Source: Halorubrum sp. GN11_10-6_MGM
GTDB lineage: Archaea; Halobacteriota; Halobacteria; Halobacteriales; Haloferacaceae
Assembly: GCF_005435165.1 (NCBI RefSeq)
Contig: NZ_SGUC01000006.1
Span: 79,091 to 143,090, forward strand
Reading direction: 5' to 3'
Length of the DNA stretch: 64,000 nt
Position 1 is the stretch's first letter; each line of letters begins with the position of its first letter. The notes beneath the pieces are model-generated. The model worked only from the letters and a program-made list of their open reading frames with translations, was not told the DNA's origin and made no database searches. Below, piece by piece: positions 16,292 through 24,391 of the stretch. Position numbers and translations under genes: made by a program.

Positions 16292-17319
16292 CTAGGGCGC
16301 TCCGACTCGTCCCGGTCGCCCGCGTCCGGCGGTCCGGACTCCGGCCCGTCGAACGCGGGCAGCTGCGACTCGATCAGCTCGCGGTCGTCCTCGAACCGGG
16401 GCGGGAGGTAAAGATCCGCGGCGTGGCCGGTCGCCTCCGGGTCGGCGAGCCCCGGGCCGGGCGGGCCGTCGGGGGTCGACGACTCGGTCGCGAGCTCGAC
16501 GAGGAGCCCGCCCGGGCCGCGGACGTACAGCGAGTGGAAGAAGTGGCGGTCCTTCACGCGCGAGACGTCGTACCCCCGCTCGCGGAACAGCGAGTGCCAC
16601 TCCAGCAGCGTCTCGCGGTCCGCGACGCGCACCGCGGCGTGGTGGAGCGTCCCCGGTCCCTCACGGAGGTACGCGGCGTCGCGGTCCAAAATATCGACGA
16701 CCGTCGCGCGGTCGCCCGGCGCGCGGTACCGCACCCGGTCGCCCGACTCGGCCGCGTACTCGAAGCCGAGCGTCTCCAGCACGCTCGCGGTCCCGTACGG
16801 GTCGGCGGGGAGGGCGGTCACTCCGTACAGCCCCCGGATCGCGTGGGCGGTCGGGACGGGGCCCTCGGTCCACGGGTCGCGCCCGCCGCCCTCGGCCGCC
16901 TCGTCGCCGCCCGTCGGTTCCTCGACCAGTTCGACCCGCGTTCCGGACGGGTCCGCGAGCGTGAGGCCGCGGTCGCCGAAGCGCGCGTCGGGGTCGAGCG
17001 GCGCCGCCTCGACGCCAAGGTCGGCGAGCCGGTCGCGCCAGTAGTCGAGCGAGTCTGGCGGCACCGCGAACGCGACCGCCTCGTACCCCGGTTTCCCGGC
17101 TCGTCCGGGGTCGGCGTTCGGGTCGGGGAAGGCGGTGAACACGGAGCCCGGCGAGCCGGTCGCGTCGCCGAAGTAGAGGTGGTACTGGAGCCGGTCCTCG
17201 TAGTTCACCGTCCGGCGGAGCAGCCGGAGCCCGAGCGTCCCGCCGTAGAAGGCGGCGTGGGCCTCGGGGTCGCCGACGATCCCCGTCACGTGGTGGAGGC
17301 CGGGGGTGTCAGAGAGCAT
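16288..17319 (-). CDS. VOC-family ring-cleaving dioxygenase (MhqO-like)
   Basis: The 343-residue protein has two VOC halves: an N-terminal GLHHVTGIVGDPEAHAAFYG and a second starting near RGLYGVTALPADP. Metal-ligand positions are HHVTG, GPGTLHHAAVRV and LLVELATE. Type I extradiol-like enzymes of this group cleave hydroquinones or catechols. Between the halves there is a Glu/Gly-rich haloarchaeal insert. The start is the ATG at 17319. It is the first gene of an operon with the esterase and overlaps it by four bases. It could also be a glyoxalase-like isomerase, but the length and HHVTG start favour a dioxygenase. Confidence 0.83.
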   Translation of the reverse strand: MLSDTPGLHHVTGIVGDPEAHAAFYGGTLGLRLLRRTVNYEDRLQYHLYFGDATGSPGSVFTAFPDPNADPGRAGKPGYEAVAFAVPPDSLDYWRDRLADLGVEAAPLDPDARFGDRGLTLADPSGTRVELVEEPTGGDEAAEGGGRDPWTEGPVPTAHAIRGLYGVTALPADPYGTASVLETLGFEYAAESGDRVRYRAPGDRATVVDILDRDAAYLREGPGTLHHAAVRVADRETLLEWHSLFRERGYDVSRVKDRHFFHSLYVRGPGGLLVELATESSTPDGPPGPGLADPEATGHAADLYLPPRFEDDRELIESQLPAFDGPESGPPDAGDRDESERPR

Positions 17320-17389
17320 GGGGTAGATCGGCGCCGCGCGCGAAAGTCGGTGTCGGTCGGGGCGATCGCCGAATCCCGGGAGCAGGTCC

Positions 17390-17755
17390 CTAAGAGAGCC
17401 ACAGCAGCCGGACGTTGCTCGCGGTGAGGTACGTCCCCGTCGCCGTGAGCAGCACCGGCGGGAAGTAGTACAGCAGGCCGTCCCCCTCGCGCGCGCCCTC
17501 GACGCTGATCCAGAGCATGACGAGGTAGACGGCGATCTTCAGGGCGACGAGCCCGGAGAGCCCGAACGACTCCAGCGCGAACCGCACGACCGGGTTCGCC
17601 TCCTCGATCGTCGGGACGTATCGGAGGAACGCGATCGTGGAGACGACGTCGCCGACGCCGTACGTCGCGGTCGCCGCGATCCAGAGCCAGTAGAACTCGT
17701 TCGGCCGGCGGCGGTAGGCGGGGCGTCGACGGGACTGGTCTCGGGAGCGAACCAC
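17390..17755 (-). CDS. Small membrane protein, three helices, unknown function
   Basis: A 121-residue protein with an Arg-rich N-terminus and hydrophobic segments around 22-42 (FYWLWIAATATYGVGDVVS), 64-85 and 92-112. The motif GVGDVVST followed by EANPVVRF resembles a haloarchaeal group of small membrane proteins, whose function I do not know. It is a single gene, divergent from the DUF5830-like gene. Confidence 0.7.
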   Translation of the reverse strand: MVRSRDQSRRRPAYRRRPNEFYWLWIAATATYGVGDVVSTIAFLRYVPTIEEANPVVRFALESFGLSGLVALKIAVYLVMLWISVEGAREGDGLLYYFPPVLLTATGTYLTASNVRLLWLS

Positions 17756-17850
17756 GACAGAAGGTGTCGGCTGAAAGACCTGAATCTGCCGGTCTGCGGG
17801 AGACGGCCGCCCGAATCCTCACCCGGGAGCGCCGGGCGTCGTCCGGCCGA

Positions 17851-17856
17851 CTTAAG
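17851..17856 (+). promoter_or_regulatory. TATA element (cttaag) for the gene at 17881
   Basis: It lies 25-30 bases upstream of the GTG at 17881, which is the spacing of a leaderless haloarchaeal promoter. This decides the start of the downstream gene over in-frame Met codons further upstream. Confidence 0.55.
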
Positions 17857-17880
17857 AGGGAACGCGCCGTCTCGCCGGCC

Positions 17881-18267
17881 GTGACGGAGCCGTCGACCCG
17901 CGAGGAGAAGCTGGAGCTCGGCGTCGAGCTGCTCGCGCACCTCGAACGCGAGGAGCTCGACCTCGCGGCCGCGGTCGACCGCATCGAGACTATCACGACC
18001 AGTCCGGCGCTCACCCGCGACATCCTCGACGCCGCCGAGAAGCGCGGCGTCATCGACCGCGACGGCGCCCGGTTGCGGGTTCGCACGGGCGGGACGTACG
18101 TCGAGTACGACAGTCAGGTCGTCGCTCGCGAGGGCGACTTCGACTGCCGCCGGTGCGGCACATCGATCTCGACGGGACACTTCGTCGAGCTCGACGCCGG
18201 CGAGCTCGGCCCGTTCGGCTCCTCGTGTATCCGGAAGGTGACCGGACGGGAGTCCGAGTCGGAGTGA
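17881..18267 (+). CDS. Conserved haloarchaeal zinc-site protein (DUF5830-like)
   Basis: A 128-residue protein with an N-terminal helical part (EEKLELGVELLAHLEREEL) and a helix pair resembling a winged helix (TSPALTRDILDAAEKRGVID). Near the C-terminus are a CRRCG pair and the segment ELGPFGSSCIRKVTGR, which adds another Cys. The family is conserved in haloarchaea (I believe DUF5830) but has no assigned role. The GTG start fits the cttaag TATA. A winged helix plus a zinc site suggests nucleic acid binding, as inference only. Confidence 0.75.
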   Translation: MTEPSTREEKLELGVELLAHLEREELDLAAAVDRIETITTSPALTRDILDAAEKRGVIDRDGARLRVRTGGTYVEYDSQVVAREGDFDCRRCGTSISTGHFVELDAGELGPFGSSCIRKVTGRESESE

Positions 18268-18292
18268 GAGGGCTCTGTTGTTATCCCATTGT

Positions 18293-18319
18293 CCAGACAT
18301 GTCCCCCGGAAATGTCTGG
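18293..18319. other. Stem-loop, 8-bp arms, after the DUF5830-like gene
   Basis: CCAGACAT (18293-18300) pairs with ATGTCTGG (18312-18319) across an 11-base loop. It starts 26 bases after the upstream stop codon and marks the change to AT-rich DNA. It could be a transcript end or the remnant end of an inserted element. Confidence 0.5.
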
Positions 18320-18426
18320 GTGATGTAGGAGCGTACTTTGTATGAGTCATTTGGTCAGGAACTGCTGGCAATCAAATTTATAATTATTCTAAGGGCAGTG
18401 ACAGAAGTTTGACTGTTCACATACTA

Positions 18427-19122
18427 TTATTCTTCAATGAATCTGTAGGCAGGTCGTCCGTAGAGTGCGTCGTATAGGTGATTGACGATATGAATGATAT
18501 CCCATAGGTCGTTAATGCTTTCCAACATTTTCAGGTCAAATCGCCGTTCTACATCGTGAACGAGGTCCCTCCGGTTTTCCCTGATGTGAGCAATATCGCT
18601 CAGATATGAGTTGTCGATAAGGTCAAAGTGGTCAAGTAATTGGGCGCGAGTCTGATATTTTCCTATTTGATTCTGTAGTTGCCGTTTTCCCATCTCCGTG
18701 GCTATATCTTCATCAAGAATTTCGAGGAGTAGGTCCCCCATGAGGTCTTTCACGAGTTCATATCCGAGAGTGTAGATGACCATCACATTGTTGCCAACGG
18801 TGTACCGACCAACTCTGTCAGCCATTTCCTGCGCAGCTTCTGGAGTGACCTCATCATCCTTTAGAAATTCGTCACGAGACCTTTCGCCTTGTTTCTGGTA
18901 TATCTCACCGCACTTTTTGATGAGGGTGTAAATTCGGACGGTGGTGATGTACCTGTATTCGTAGTCTTGGATTTCGTCTTCTTCTCTATGGATGACGTAC
19001 GTCGCGAGAAGGTCTTCAAGTTCTCTTACAGAGGAATCGTGAGTTGGTTCTGTTTCGAGGCCTTCAATGCCATTGTCATTGAGATAATCGAAGACATCAG
19101 GACGGTCTCGCTCATCAAACAT
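18427..19122 (-). CDS. Unknown protein with HEPN-like RX4H motif, in AT-rich island
   Basis: A 231-residue, largely helical protein without membrane segments. Near the C-terminus, ENRRDLVHDVERRF contains R184-X4-H189, the arrangement of catalytic HEPN RNases, inside a predicted helix that follows IAHI. I could not match the protein to a named family. Codon use is far more AT-rich than the flanking genes (many AAT, ATA, TTT codons), which suggests recent transfer. It stands alone between the DUF5830-like gene and menD, with AT-rich spacers. If the HEPN reading is right it could be a toxin or defence RNase. It could equally be an abortive-infection type protein or a non-enzymatic helical domain. 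Confidence 0.65.
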   Translation of the reverse strand: MFDERDRPDVFDYLNDNGIEGLETEPTHDSSVRELEDLLATYVIHREEDEIQDYEYRYITTVRIYTLIKKCGEIYQKQGERSRDEFLKDDEVTPEAAQEMADRVGRYTVGNNVMVIYTLGYELVKDLMGDLLLEILDEDIATEMGKRQLQNQIGKYQTRAQLLDHFDLIDNSYLSDIAHIRENRRDLVHDVERRFDLKMLESINDLWDIIHIVNHLYDALYGRPAYRFIEE

Positions 19123-19325
19123 GGTTGATAGCTACTTTGGAGTATCCTAAAAAGGTAGTCCGGGTACGAGCCAGTATCCCGATTTCTTGGAGATTTTCTC
19201 TGTACTGACCGATCGATGCCATAAAACTAGCAATGATGGAGAATTTCGACAAAGCCAGTGAGGTCGTCCTCGACCACTCGCGGGGGTGCCGCCGATCCGT
19301 CGCCGCGCGGTCGAACCCGCCGGAG

Positions 19326-19333
19326 TATTTAGG
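19326..19333 (+). promoter_or_regulatory. TATA element (tatttagg) of menD
   Basis: It lies 22-29 bases upstream of the ATG at 19355, the leaderless spacing. It rules out the upstream Met codon at 19286 as the start. Confidence 0.6.
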
Positions 19334-19354
19334 TCGGCGCCCGAAGCGGCGGTA

Positions 19355-21256
19355 ATGACCGCGCCGAACCGGAACGTCCTGTGGGCGAACGCGCTCGTCG
19401 ACGAGCTCGTCGCCGCGGGCGTCGACGCCGTCGTCGTTTCGCCGGGGAGCCGCTCGACGCCGCTGACCGTCGCCGCCGCGGGCCACGAGGAACTCCGCGT
19501 GTTCTCGCAGCTCGACGAGCGCTCGGCCGCGTACTTCGCGCTCGGGCGGGCCCGACGGACCGGCCGCGTGACGCCGCTGATCTGTACCTCCGGCACCGCC
19601 GCCGCCAACTACCATCCGGCCGTGATGGAGGCGAGCGAGGCCCGGGTCCCGCTGCTGGCGCTCACCGCGGACCGACCGCCCGAGCTGCGGGACTCCGGCG
19701 CCAACCAGACCGCCGATCAGGAGAAGCTGTACGGCGACGCCGTCCGGTTTTATAAAGACCTCCCGGAGCCGGCCGCGAACGACCGGGCGCTCCGGTCGCT
19801 CCGAACCACCGTCGCCCGCGCCGTCGCGGCCGCCGAGGGCGCCGATCAGGGGCCGGTCCATCTCAACGTGCCGTTTAAGAAGCCGCTGGAGCCGACGCCG
19901 GTCCCGGGCGACGTGCCCGACGACCTTCCAGAGGCGGCGGAGCGCGGGCGAGACGGGCCGTACGTCGACGTGACGCACGGCGCGCCCGAGCCGGGCGACG
20001 ACGAGCTGCGCGCGCTCGCGATCGAGCTGGGCGAGGCGGACCGCGGGCTGATCGTCGCCGGCCCCGCCGACCCGCCGGGGATCGACCCGGAGGCGGTCAC
20101 GGCGCTCGCGCACGCGACCGGGTTCCCCGTGCTGGCCGACCCGCTCTCCGGGCTCCGGTACGGCGGTCACACTCGCGTCGCGCCCGTGATCGGGAGCTAC
20201 GACGCGTACCTCTCGGCCGACCTCGCGGGCGGCGGGGCGGGCGGGGGCGACGGCGATCCCGGAGCGGGCGCGGCCGACGGGTGGACCGACCCCGAACTCG
20301 TCGTCCGCCTCGGCGCCTCGCCGACCTCGAAGCGGCTCCGGAAGTACCTCGCCGGGACGGGCGCCGACCAGTACCAGGTCGACCCCGCGGGGCGCTGGCG
20401 CGAGGCCGAGTTCGCCGCGACCGACCTCGTCGTCGCCGAGCCGACCCGGCTCTGCGCCCGCCTCTCACGGCTCGTCGCGGGGGGAAGCGGCGACCCCGAC
20501 TGGCGAGCCCAGTGGGAGGAGGCGGACCGGGTCGCCGAGGCGGTTCACGCGAGGGAGAGCGACGCCGTCCGCGACGGGGACGCGGACGAACACGGCTTCC
20601 ACGAGGGCGACGCCGTCCGCGCGGTCGCCGACGGGCTTCCCGACCCGGCGACGCTGTTCGTCTCCAACTCGATGCCCGTCCGCGACCTCAACCGCTTCGT
20701 CGGGCCGTCGACCGCGAACGTCACCGCGCTCGGCAACCGCGGCGTCTCCGGCATCGACGGCATCGTCTCCAGCGCGCTCGGCGCGGGGTCCGGTACGACC
20801 GACGACCTCACGCTCGTCGTCGGCGACCTGGCGCTGTACCACGATTCGAACGGGCTGCTCGCGGTCGAGCGCTGCGACGCCGACGCGACGATCGTCGCGG
20901 TGAACAACGACGGCGGCGGGATATTCCACGAGCTCCCGATCGAGGAGTTCGAGCCGCCGTTCACCGAGTCGTTCGTGACCCCGCACGGGCTCGATTTCGA
21001 GCCGCTCGCGGACCTCCACGGGCTCGACTACGCGCGGATCGACGCGCGGCCGGACGCGCTCGCCGACCGCGGCGAGACCCCGGCGGAGCGCTCGGGAGCG
21101 GTCGCGGACGAGGTCGCCGCCGCCGTCTCGCGGGCGCACGAGACCGCGGGGTCGCACCTGATCGATATCGAGACGGACGCCGGGGCGAGCCACCGCTCGC
21201 GGGAGCGGCTGGCGGCGGCGGTCGGCCGCGCGGTCCACGGCGACGCCGACAAGTAG
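19355..21256 (+). CDS. menD: MenD, SEPHCHC synthase of menaquinone biosynthesis
   Basis: The 633-residue thiamine-diphosphate enzyme joins 2-oxoglutarate and isochorismate in menaquinone synthesis, the main haloarchaeal quinone pathway. Hallmarks are VVSPGSRSTPL near the N-terminus, the conserved Glu region FSQLDERSAAYFALG, CTSGTAAANYHPAVMEAS, and TADRPPELRDSGANQTADQ. In the C-terminal ThDP-binding domain are NRGVSGIDGIVSSALG, LVVGDLALYHDSNGLL and AVNNDGGGIF. A Gly-rich insert (GGGAGGGDGDPGAG) in the central domain is a haloarchaeal addition. No other men genes are seen nearby. Confidence 0.95.
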   Translation: MTAPNRNVLWANALVDELVAAGVDAVVVSPGSRSTPLTVAAAGHEELRVFSQLDERSAAYFALGRARRTGRVTPLICTSGTAAANYHPAVMEASEARVPLLALTADRPPELRDSGANQTADQEKLYGDAVRFYKDLPEPAANDRALRSLRTTVARAVAAAEGADQGPVHLNVPFKKPLEPTPVPGDVPDDLPEAAERGRDGPYVDVTHGAPEPGDDELRALAIELGEADRGLIVAGPADPPGIDPEAVTALAHATGFPVLADPLSGLRYGGHTRVAPVIGSYDAYLSADLAGGGAGGGDGDPGAGAADGWTDPELVVRLGASPTSKRLRKYLAGTGADQYQVDPAGRWREAEFAATDLVVAEPTRLCARLSRLVAGGSGDPDWRAQWEEADRVAEAVHARESDAVRDGDADEHGFHEGDAVRAVADGLPDPATLFVSNSMPVRDLNRFVGPSTANVTALGNRGVSGIDGIVSSALGAGSGTTDDLTLVVGDLALYHDSNGLLAVERCDADATIVAVNNDGGGIFHELPIEEFEPPFTESFVTPHGLDFEPLADLHGLDYARIDARPDALADRGETPAERSGAVADEVAAAVSRAHETAGSHLIDIETDAGASHRSRERLAAAVGRAVHGDADK

Positions 21257-21260
21257 GCGG

Positions 21261-21710
21261 TCAGGGGAGGCTCGGACTCGACTCCTCGCGGCGGCTCTCG
21301 CCGATCGCGACGCCCGCGTACGCGACGACGGCGAACTGGACCCCGACGCCGAGGCTCGCGCCGAGCGCGAAGACGGCGGTGGCGATCGGCCCGCGGTCCG
21401 GACCGAGGTACCAGAGGACGGCCGCCGACCCGACGAGGAACGCGGCGGTCGCGCTCGCGCCCGTCGCCAGCGCGGTCGACGCCGCGGCGGCGTCGGCGTC
21501 CCGCAGCCCCGTGAACAGCGCGACCCCGAACAGCAGGCCGTAGACCAGCAGGAACGCCGTGAACCGGGCGCTCAGGAGGTACGTCGAGAGCGTCTCGGCC
21601 GACGGGAGCGAGACGGACGACTGGAGCAGGATCGGGGAGAGCCGTCTGATGCCGCTGACCGCGAGCGCGACGATCGCGGCGACGACCGGCGGGAGGGCTG
21701 CCGTGCGCAT
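21261..21710 (-). CDS. Four-helix membrane protein, unknown function
   Basis: A 149-residue protein with four hydrophobic segments (about 5-25, 45-70, 78-100 and 110-138) and a short charged C-terminus. No family is recognised. Its stop lies five bases from the menD stop, so the two converge. The TATA at 21735-21743, read on the minus strand, fits a leaderless start at 21710. Confidence 0.68.
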   Translation of the reverse strand: MRTAALPPVVAAIVALAVSGIRRLSPILLQSSVSLPSAETLSTYLLSARFTAFLLVYGLLFGVALFTGLRDADAAAASTALATGASATAAFLVGSAAVLWYLGPDRGPIATAVFALGASLGVGVQFAVVAYAGVAIGESRREESSPSLP

Positions 21711-21734
21711 GCCCGAGTGCCGACGCGGAACCTA

Positions 21735-21743
21735 CTTATAAAT
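21735..21743 (-). promoter_or_regulatory. TATA element for the membrane protein gene starting at 21710
   Basis: Read on the minus strand it is atttataag, 25-33 bases upstream of the ATG. The divergent gene has its own TATA at 21782-21790, so the two promoters are back to back. Confidence 0.6.
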
Positions 21744-21781
21744 CTCGGTCGGCGCGGACGGTGGCGTGACTGCCGACGACG

Positions 21782-21790
21782 CTTATATAC
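21782..21790 (+). promoter_or_regulatory. TATA element (cttatatac) for the DUF2797 gene
   Basis: It lies 24-32 bases upstream of the GTG at 21814. This argues that translation starts there and not at the in-frame GTG at 21766, which lies upstream of this TATA. Confidence 0.6.
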
Positions 21791-21813
21791 CCACCCTCCT
21801 CGTATCCCGCGTC

Positions 21814-22656
21814 GTGCAGGTCGTCGGCTACGAGACGGACGCCGCGAGCGACTCGGCGGCGTCGGAGGGAGACGCGGCGTCCGACGTCGACGGAGACGCC
21901 CCGATCGACGGAGCGACCGGACCGATCGGGGGCGGACTCTACGTCGCGAGCGGCGGGAGCGTCGACTTCGTGGACGCGAGCCCGGGCACCGAGCTCGCCT
22001 TCGGGCTCGGCGAGCGGCGCTGCGCGGGGACGGTCCACGAGGGGAGTCACGTCGCCTGCGACGCCGCGGACGCGCCGTACTGCGACGACCACTCCCACGT
22101 GTGGGTGTGCGCCCGGTGTACCGGGACGTGCCTGAAAGACGAGATGGACTGCCACGAGACGCACGCGATGTACCTCGCCGCGTTCGCGCCCGACGTGCTG
22201 AAGGTCGGCGTCACTAGGGAGTGGCGGCTCGGGACGCGCCTCCGCGAGCAGGGCGCCGACCGGGCGGCGCATATCCGGACGTTCCCGAACGGGCGGATCG
22301 CCCGGGAGGTCGAGGCCGAACTGGCCGCCGGCGACGACCTCGTCGACCGCGTCCGCGTCCCGACGAAGCTCGACGGGTTCGGGCGCGCGGTCGACGAGGC
22401 GGCGTGGGCGGCGCTCCTCGACCGATTCGACCCGATCGAGCGGTTCGACTTCGACTACGGGCTCGACCTCGACGACCGACCGGTCGCCGAGACGATGGCC
22501 GCGGGGACCGTCCGCGGCTGGAAGGGCCGCGTCCTCGTGCTCGATCGCGGCGGCTCGACGTACGCGGTCGACGCGCGCGACCTCGTGGGGTACGAACTGA
22601 CCGACGCGGTGCCGGAGCGCGAACTCCAGTCGAGCCTCGGCGCGTTCGGCCGATGA
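21814..22656 (+). CDS. DUF2797 zinc-site protein
   Basis: The 280-residue protein has an acidic haloarchaeal insert near the N-terminus (about residues 8-30). A Cys-rich zinc region follows: ERRCAGTV, HVACDAADAPYCDDHSH and VCARCTGTCLKDEMDC. After that comes THAMYLAAFAPDVLKVGVTREWRL, reminiscent of GIY-YIG-like folds that have been compared with DUF2797. Function is unknown in the family. The stop overlaps the start of the TRIC-like gene (ATGA), so the two are translated together. Confidence 0.8.
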   Translation: MQVVGYETDAASDSAASEGDAASDVDGDAPIDGATGPIGGGLYVASGGSVDFVDASPGTELAFGLGERRCAGTVHEGSHVACDAADAPYCDDHSHVWVCARCTGTCLKDEMDCHETHAMYLAAFAPDVLKVGVTREWRLGTRLREQGADRAAHIRTFPNGRIAREVEAELAAGDDLVDRVRVPTKLDGFGRAVDEAAWAALLDRFDPIERFDFDYGLDLDDRPVAETMAAGTVRGWKGRVLVLDRGGSTYAVDARDLVGYELTDAVPERELQSSLGAFGR

Positions 22657-23312
22657 CGGGGGGCGTTCTGGAGGTCCTCTTCGGCGACCCCTTCGCCGTC
22701 ATGAACACGGTCGGGCTCGTCGCGTTCGCGCTGGTCGGCGCGAGCAAGGCGGTCCGCGAGGGGTTCGATCTGTTCGGCGTCGCGGTCGTCGGACTGGCGA
22801 TGGCGTTCGCCGGCGGGGTCACCCGCGACCTCCTCGTCGCGCGCGTCCCCCTCGCGCTGCGCTCGCCGGTCGAGATCCTCCTCGGCCTCGTCGGCGTCGG
22901 CCTCGCGGTGGGGCTGAGCGCGTGGCTCGCCTCGCCGGACGAACACCCGGTGACGCTCGTCGCCGACGCCGTCGGGCTCGCGGCGTTCGCGACCACCGGC
23001 GCCATCGTCGCGACGGACGCGGGAGTGTCCGCGTTCGGCGTCGTCGCCGTCGCGACGATCAACGCCGTCGGCGGCGGCGCGCTCGCCGACATCCTCCTCG
23101 ACCGGTCGCCGTTCATCCTCTTCGAGGACTTCTACGCGAGCTGCGCCGTGCTGGGCGGCGTCGCCTACTGGCTCGTCGGGACGCTCGGCGGCCCGTCTGG
23201 GATCGCGGCCGCGACGTGCGCCGCGGTGACGGTCGGCCTCCGGCTCGTCGCCGTCGCTCGCGGGTGGCGGCTCCCGACCGCGAAGGGGTTCGGCGACCGC
23301 TTCGGCGACTGA
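22653..23312 (+). CDS. TRIC/UPF0126-family cation channel
   Basis: A 219-residue protein of two homologous three-helix repeats plus a last helix. The first repeat has FALVGASKAVREGFDLFGVAVVG and AFAGGVTRDLLV. The second has FATTGAIVATDAGVSAFGVV and AVGGGALADILL. These are the Gly-rich kinks of TRIC-type trimeric channels, which conduct potassium and other cations. Length is normal. The start overlaps the DUF2797 stop by four bases. Confidence 0.87.
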   Translation: MTGGVLEVLFGDPFAVMNTVGLVAFALVGASKAVREGFDLFGVAVVGLAMAFAGGVTRDLLVARVPLALRSPVEILLGLVGVGLAVGLSAWLASPDEHPVTLVADAVGLAAFATTGAIVATDAGVSAFGVVAVATINAVGGGALADILLDRSPFILFEDFYASCAVLGGVAYWLVGTLGGPSGIAAATCAAVTVGLRLVAVARGWRLPTAKGFGDRFGD

Positions 23313-23344
23313 GCCGCGCAGGGGAGTCGGTCCGGAACCGCCCC

Positions 23345-24391
23345 TCAGCGACCGAATCCCTCGACGGCGACGACGCGCCGGACGCCGAGGTACGCGGCCG
23401 CGGCGATACCGACGTACGCGACCACCAGAAGGCCAGTCGTCGCGTCGGCGCTGTCGATGGCGAGGCGGGCCACCGCGTTCGCGGGTCCGCCCGCCATCGC
23501 CGTCGCGCCGCCGAACAGCACGAGGACGGCGACCGAGTAGAGCAGCTGCGCCGCCCGGCGGTCGGGCGCGACCGCCGCGATGCCGACCGCGACGGCGACG
23601 ACGAGCGTCGTCAGCGCGGTCATCAGCGCCAGTATCGGGCCGACGTTCGCGACGTTGGTCCCGTTGGCCTCCAGAAGGAGGAGCCACAGCAGGGCCTGCG
23701 CGGGGGCGATCCCGACCGCGGCGGCGGCCTTCCCGTCGACGATCTCGCCGACCGTGACGGGCGCGACCCGGAGCAGCTCCATGGTTCCGCGGTCCAGCTC
23801 CTCGGTGATCGAGTCGACGACGAGCGAGCCCGAGATGAACACAGGGAGGAACACGAGCACGGGGATCAACACGGTGTAGGTGAACGCGAAGTACGGGCTC
23901 GTCTCCCCCCGGTCGGGCAGCGGCAGCGGCGACTCCTCCAAGAACGAGGCGCGCGCGTCGCGCTCGTTCAGCTCGTACGTCCGCAACAGCTCGCGCAGCT
24001 GGACCACGATCACCGTCGTCTCCACGGTGGAGTCGGGGGCGGTGACGGCGGCCGACACCCGCCCCGACTCGGTGCGGGTCGCGACCACCACCGCGTCGGC
24101 CGCGTTCCGCTCGAAGGCGCTCCGCGCCGCGTCAGGGTCGTCGTACGGCGTGACGGAGGCGCCGGGGACCTCGCCGGCGGCGCGCTCCAGATCGTCGACG
24201 GCGTCGCCAGCGGCCGCGACCTCGATCTCCGCGCCGTCGAGCGCGCCCGGGTCGTACATCGAGACGAGCCCGACGACGAGGAACGACGAGAAGGCGGCGA
24301 TGAACAGCTGAATCCCGATCGCCAGCAGGATCGTCTTCTCGGCGCGGAGCCCCGCGAGCTCCCGCCCGGCGATCGTCAGCCGGCTATCCAA
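23345..24391 (-). CDS. ABC-2 type permease
   Basis: A 348-residue membrane protein with an N-terminal helix (TILLAIGIQLFIAAFSSFLV), a soluble extracytoplasmic domain of about 120 residues, and a C-terminal bundle of five to six helices. Segment GSLVVDSITEELDRGTMELLRVAPVT is the typical ABC-2/NatB cytoplasmic coupling element. It overlaps the end of the larger permease-PrsW fusion gene by eight bases and completes an exporter with the ATPase at 26447. The substrate is unknown; sodium, peptide or lipid export are options in this family. Confidence 0.85.
   Translation of the reverse strand: MDSRLTIAGRELAGLRAEKTILLAIGIQLFIAAFSSFLVVGLVSMYDPGALDGAEIEVAAAGDAVDDLERAAGEVPGASVTPYDDPDAARSAFERNAADAVVVATRTESGRVSAAVTAPDSTVETTVIVVQLRELLRTYELNERDARASFLEESPLPLPDRGETSPYFAFTYTVLIPVLVFLPVFISGSLVVDSITEELDRGTMELLRVAPVTVGEIVDGKAAAAVGIAPAQALLWLLLLEANGTNVANVGPILALMTALTTLVVAVAVGIAAVAPDRRAAQLLYSVAVLVLFGGATAMAGGPANAVARLAIDSADATTGLLVVAYVGIAAAAYLGVRRVVAVEGFGR

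Noticed and set aside
21766..21813. The in-frame GTG at 21766 as the start of the DUF2797 gene.
   Set aside because: It lies upstream of the best TATA element (21782-21790), so a transcript from that promoter would not contain it.
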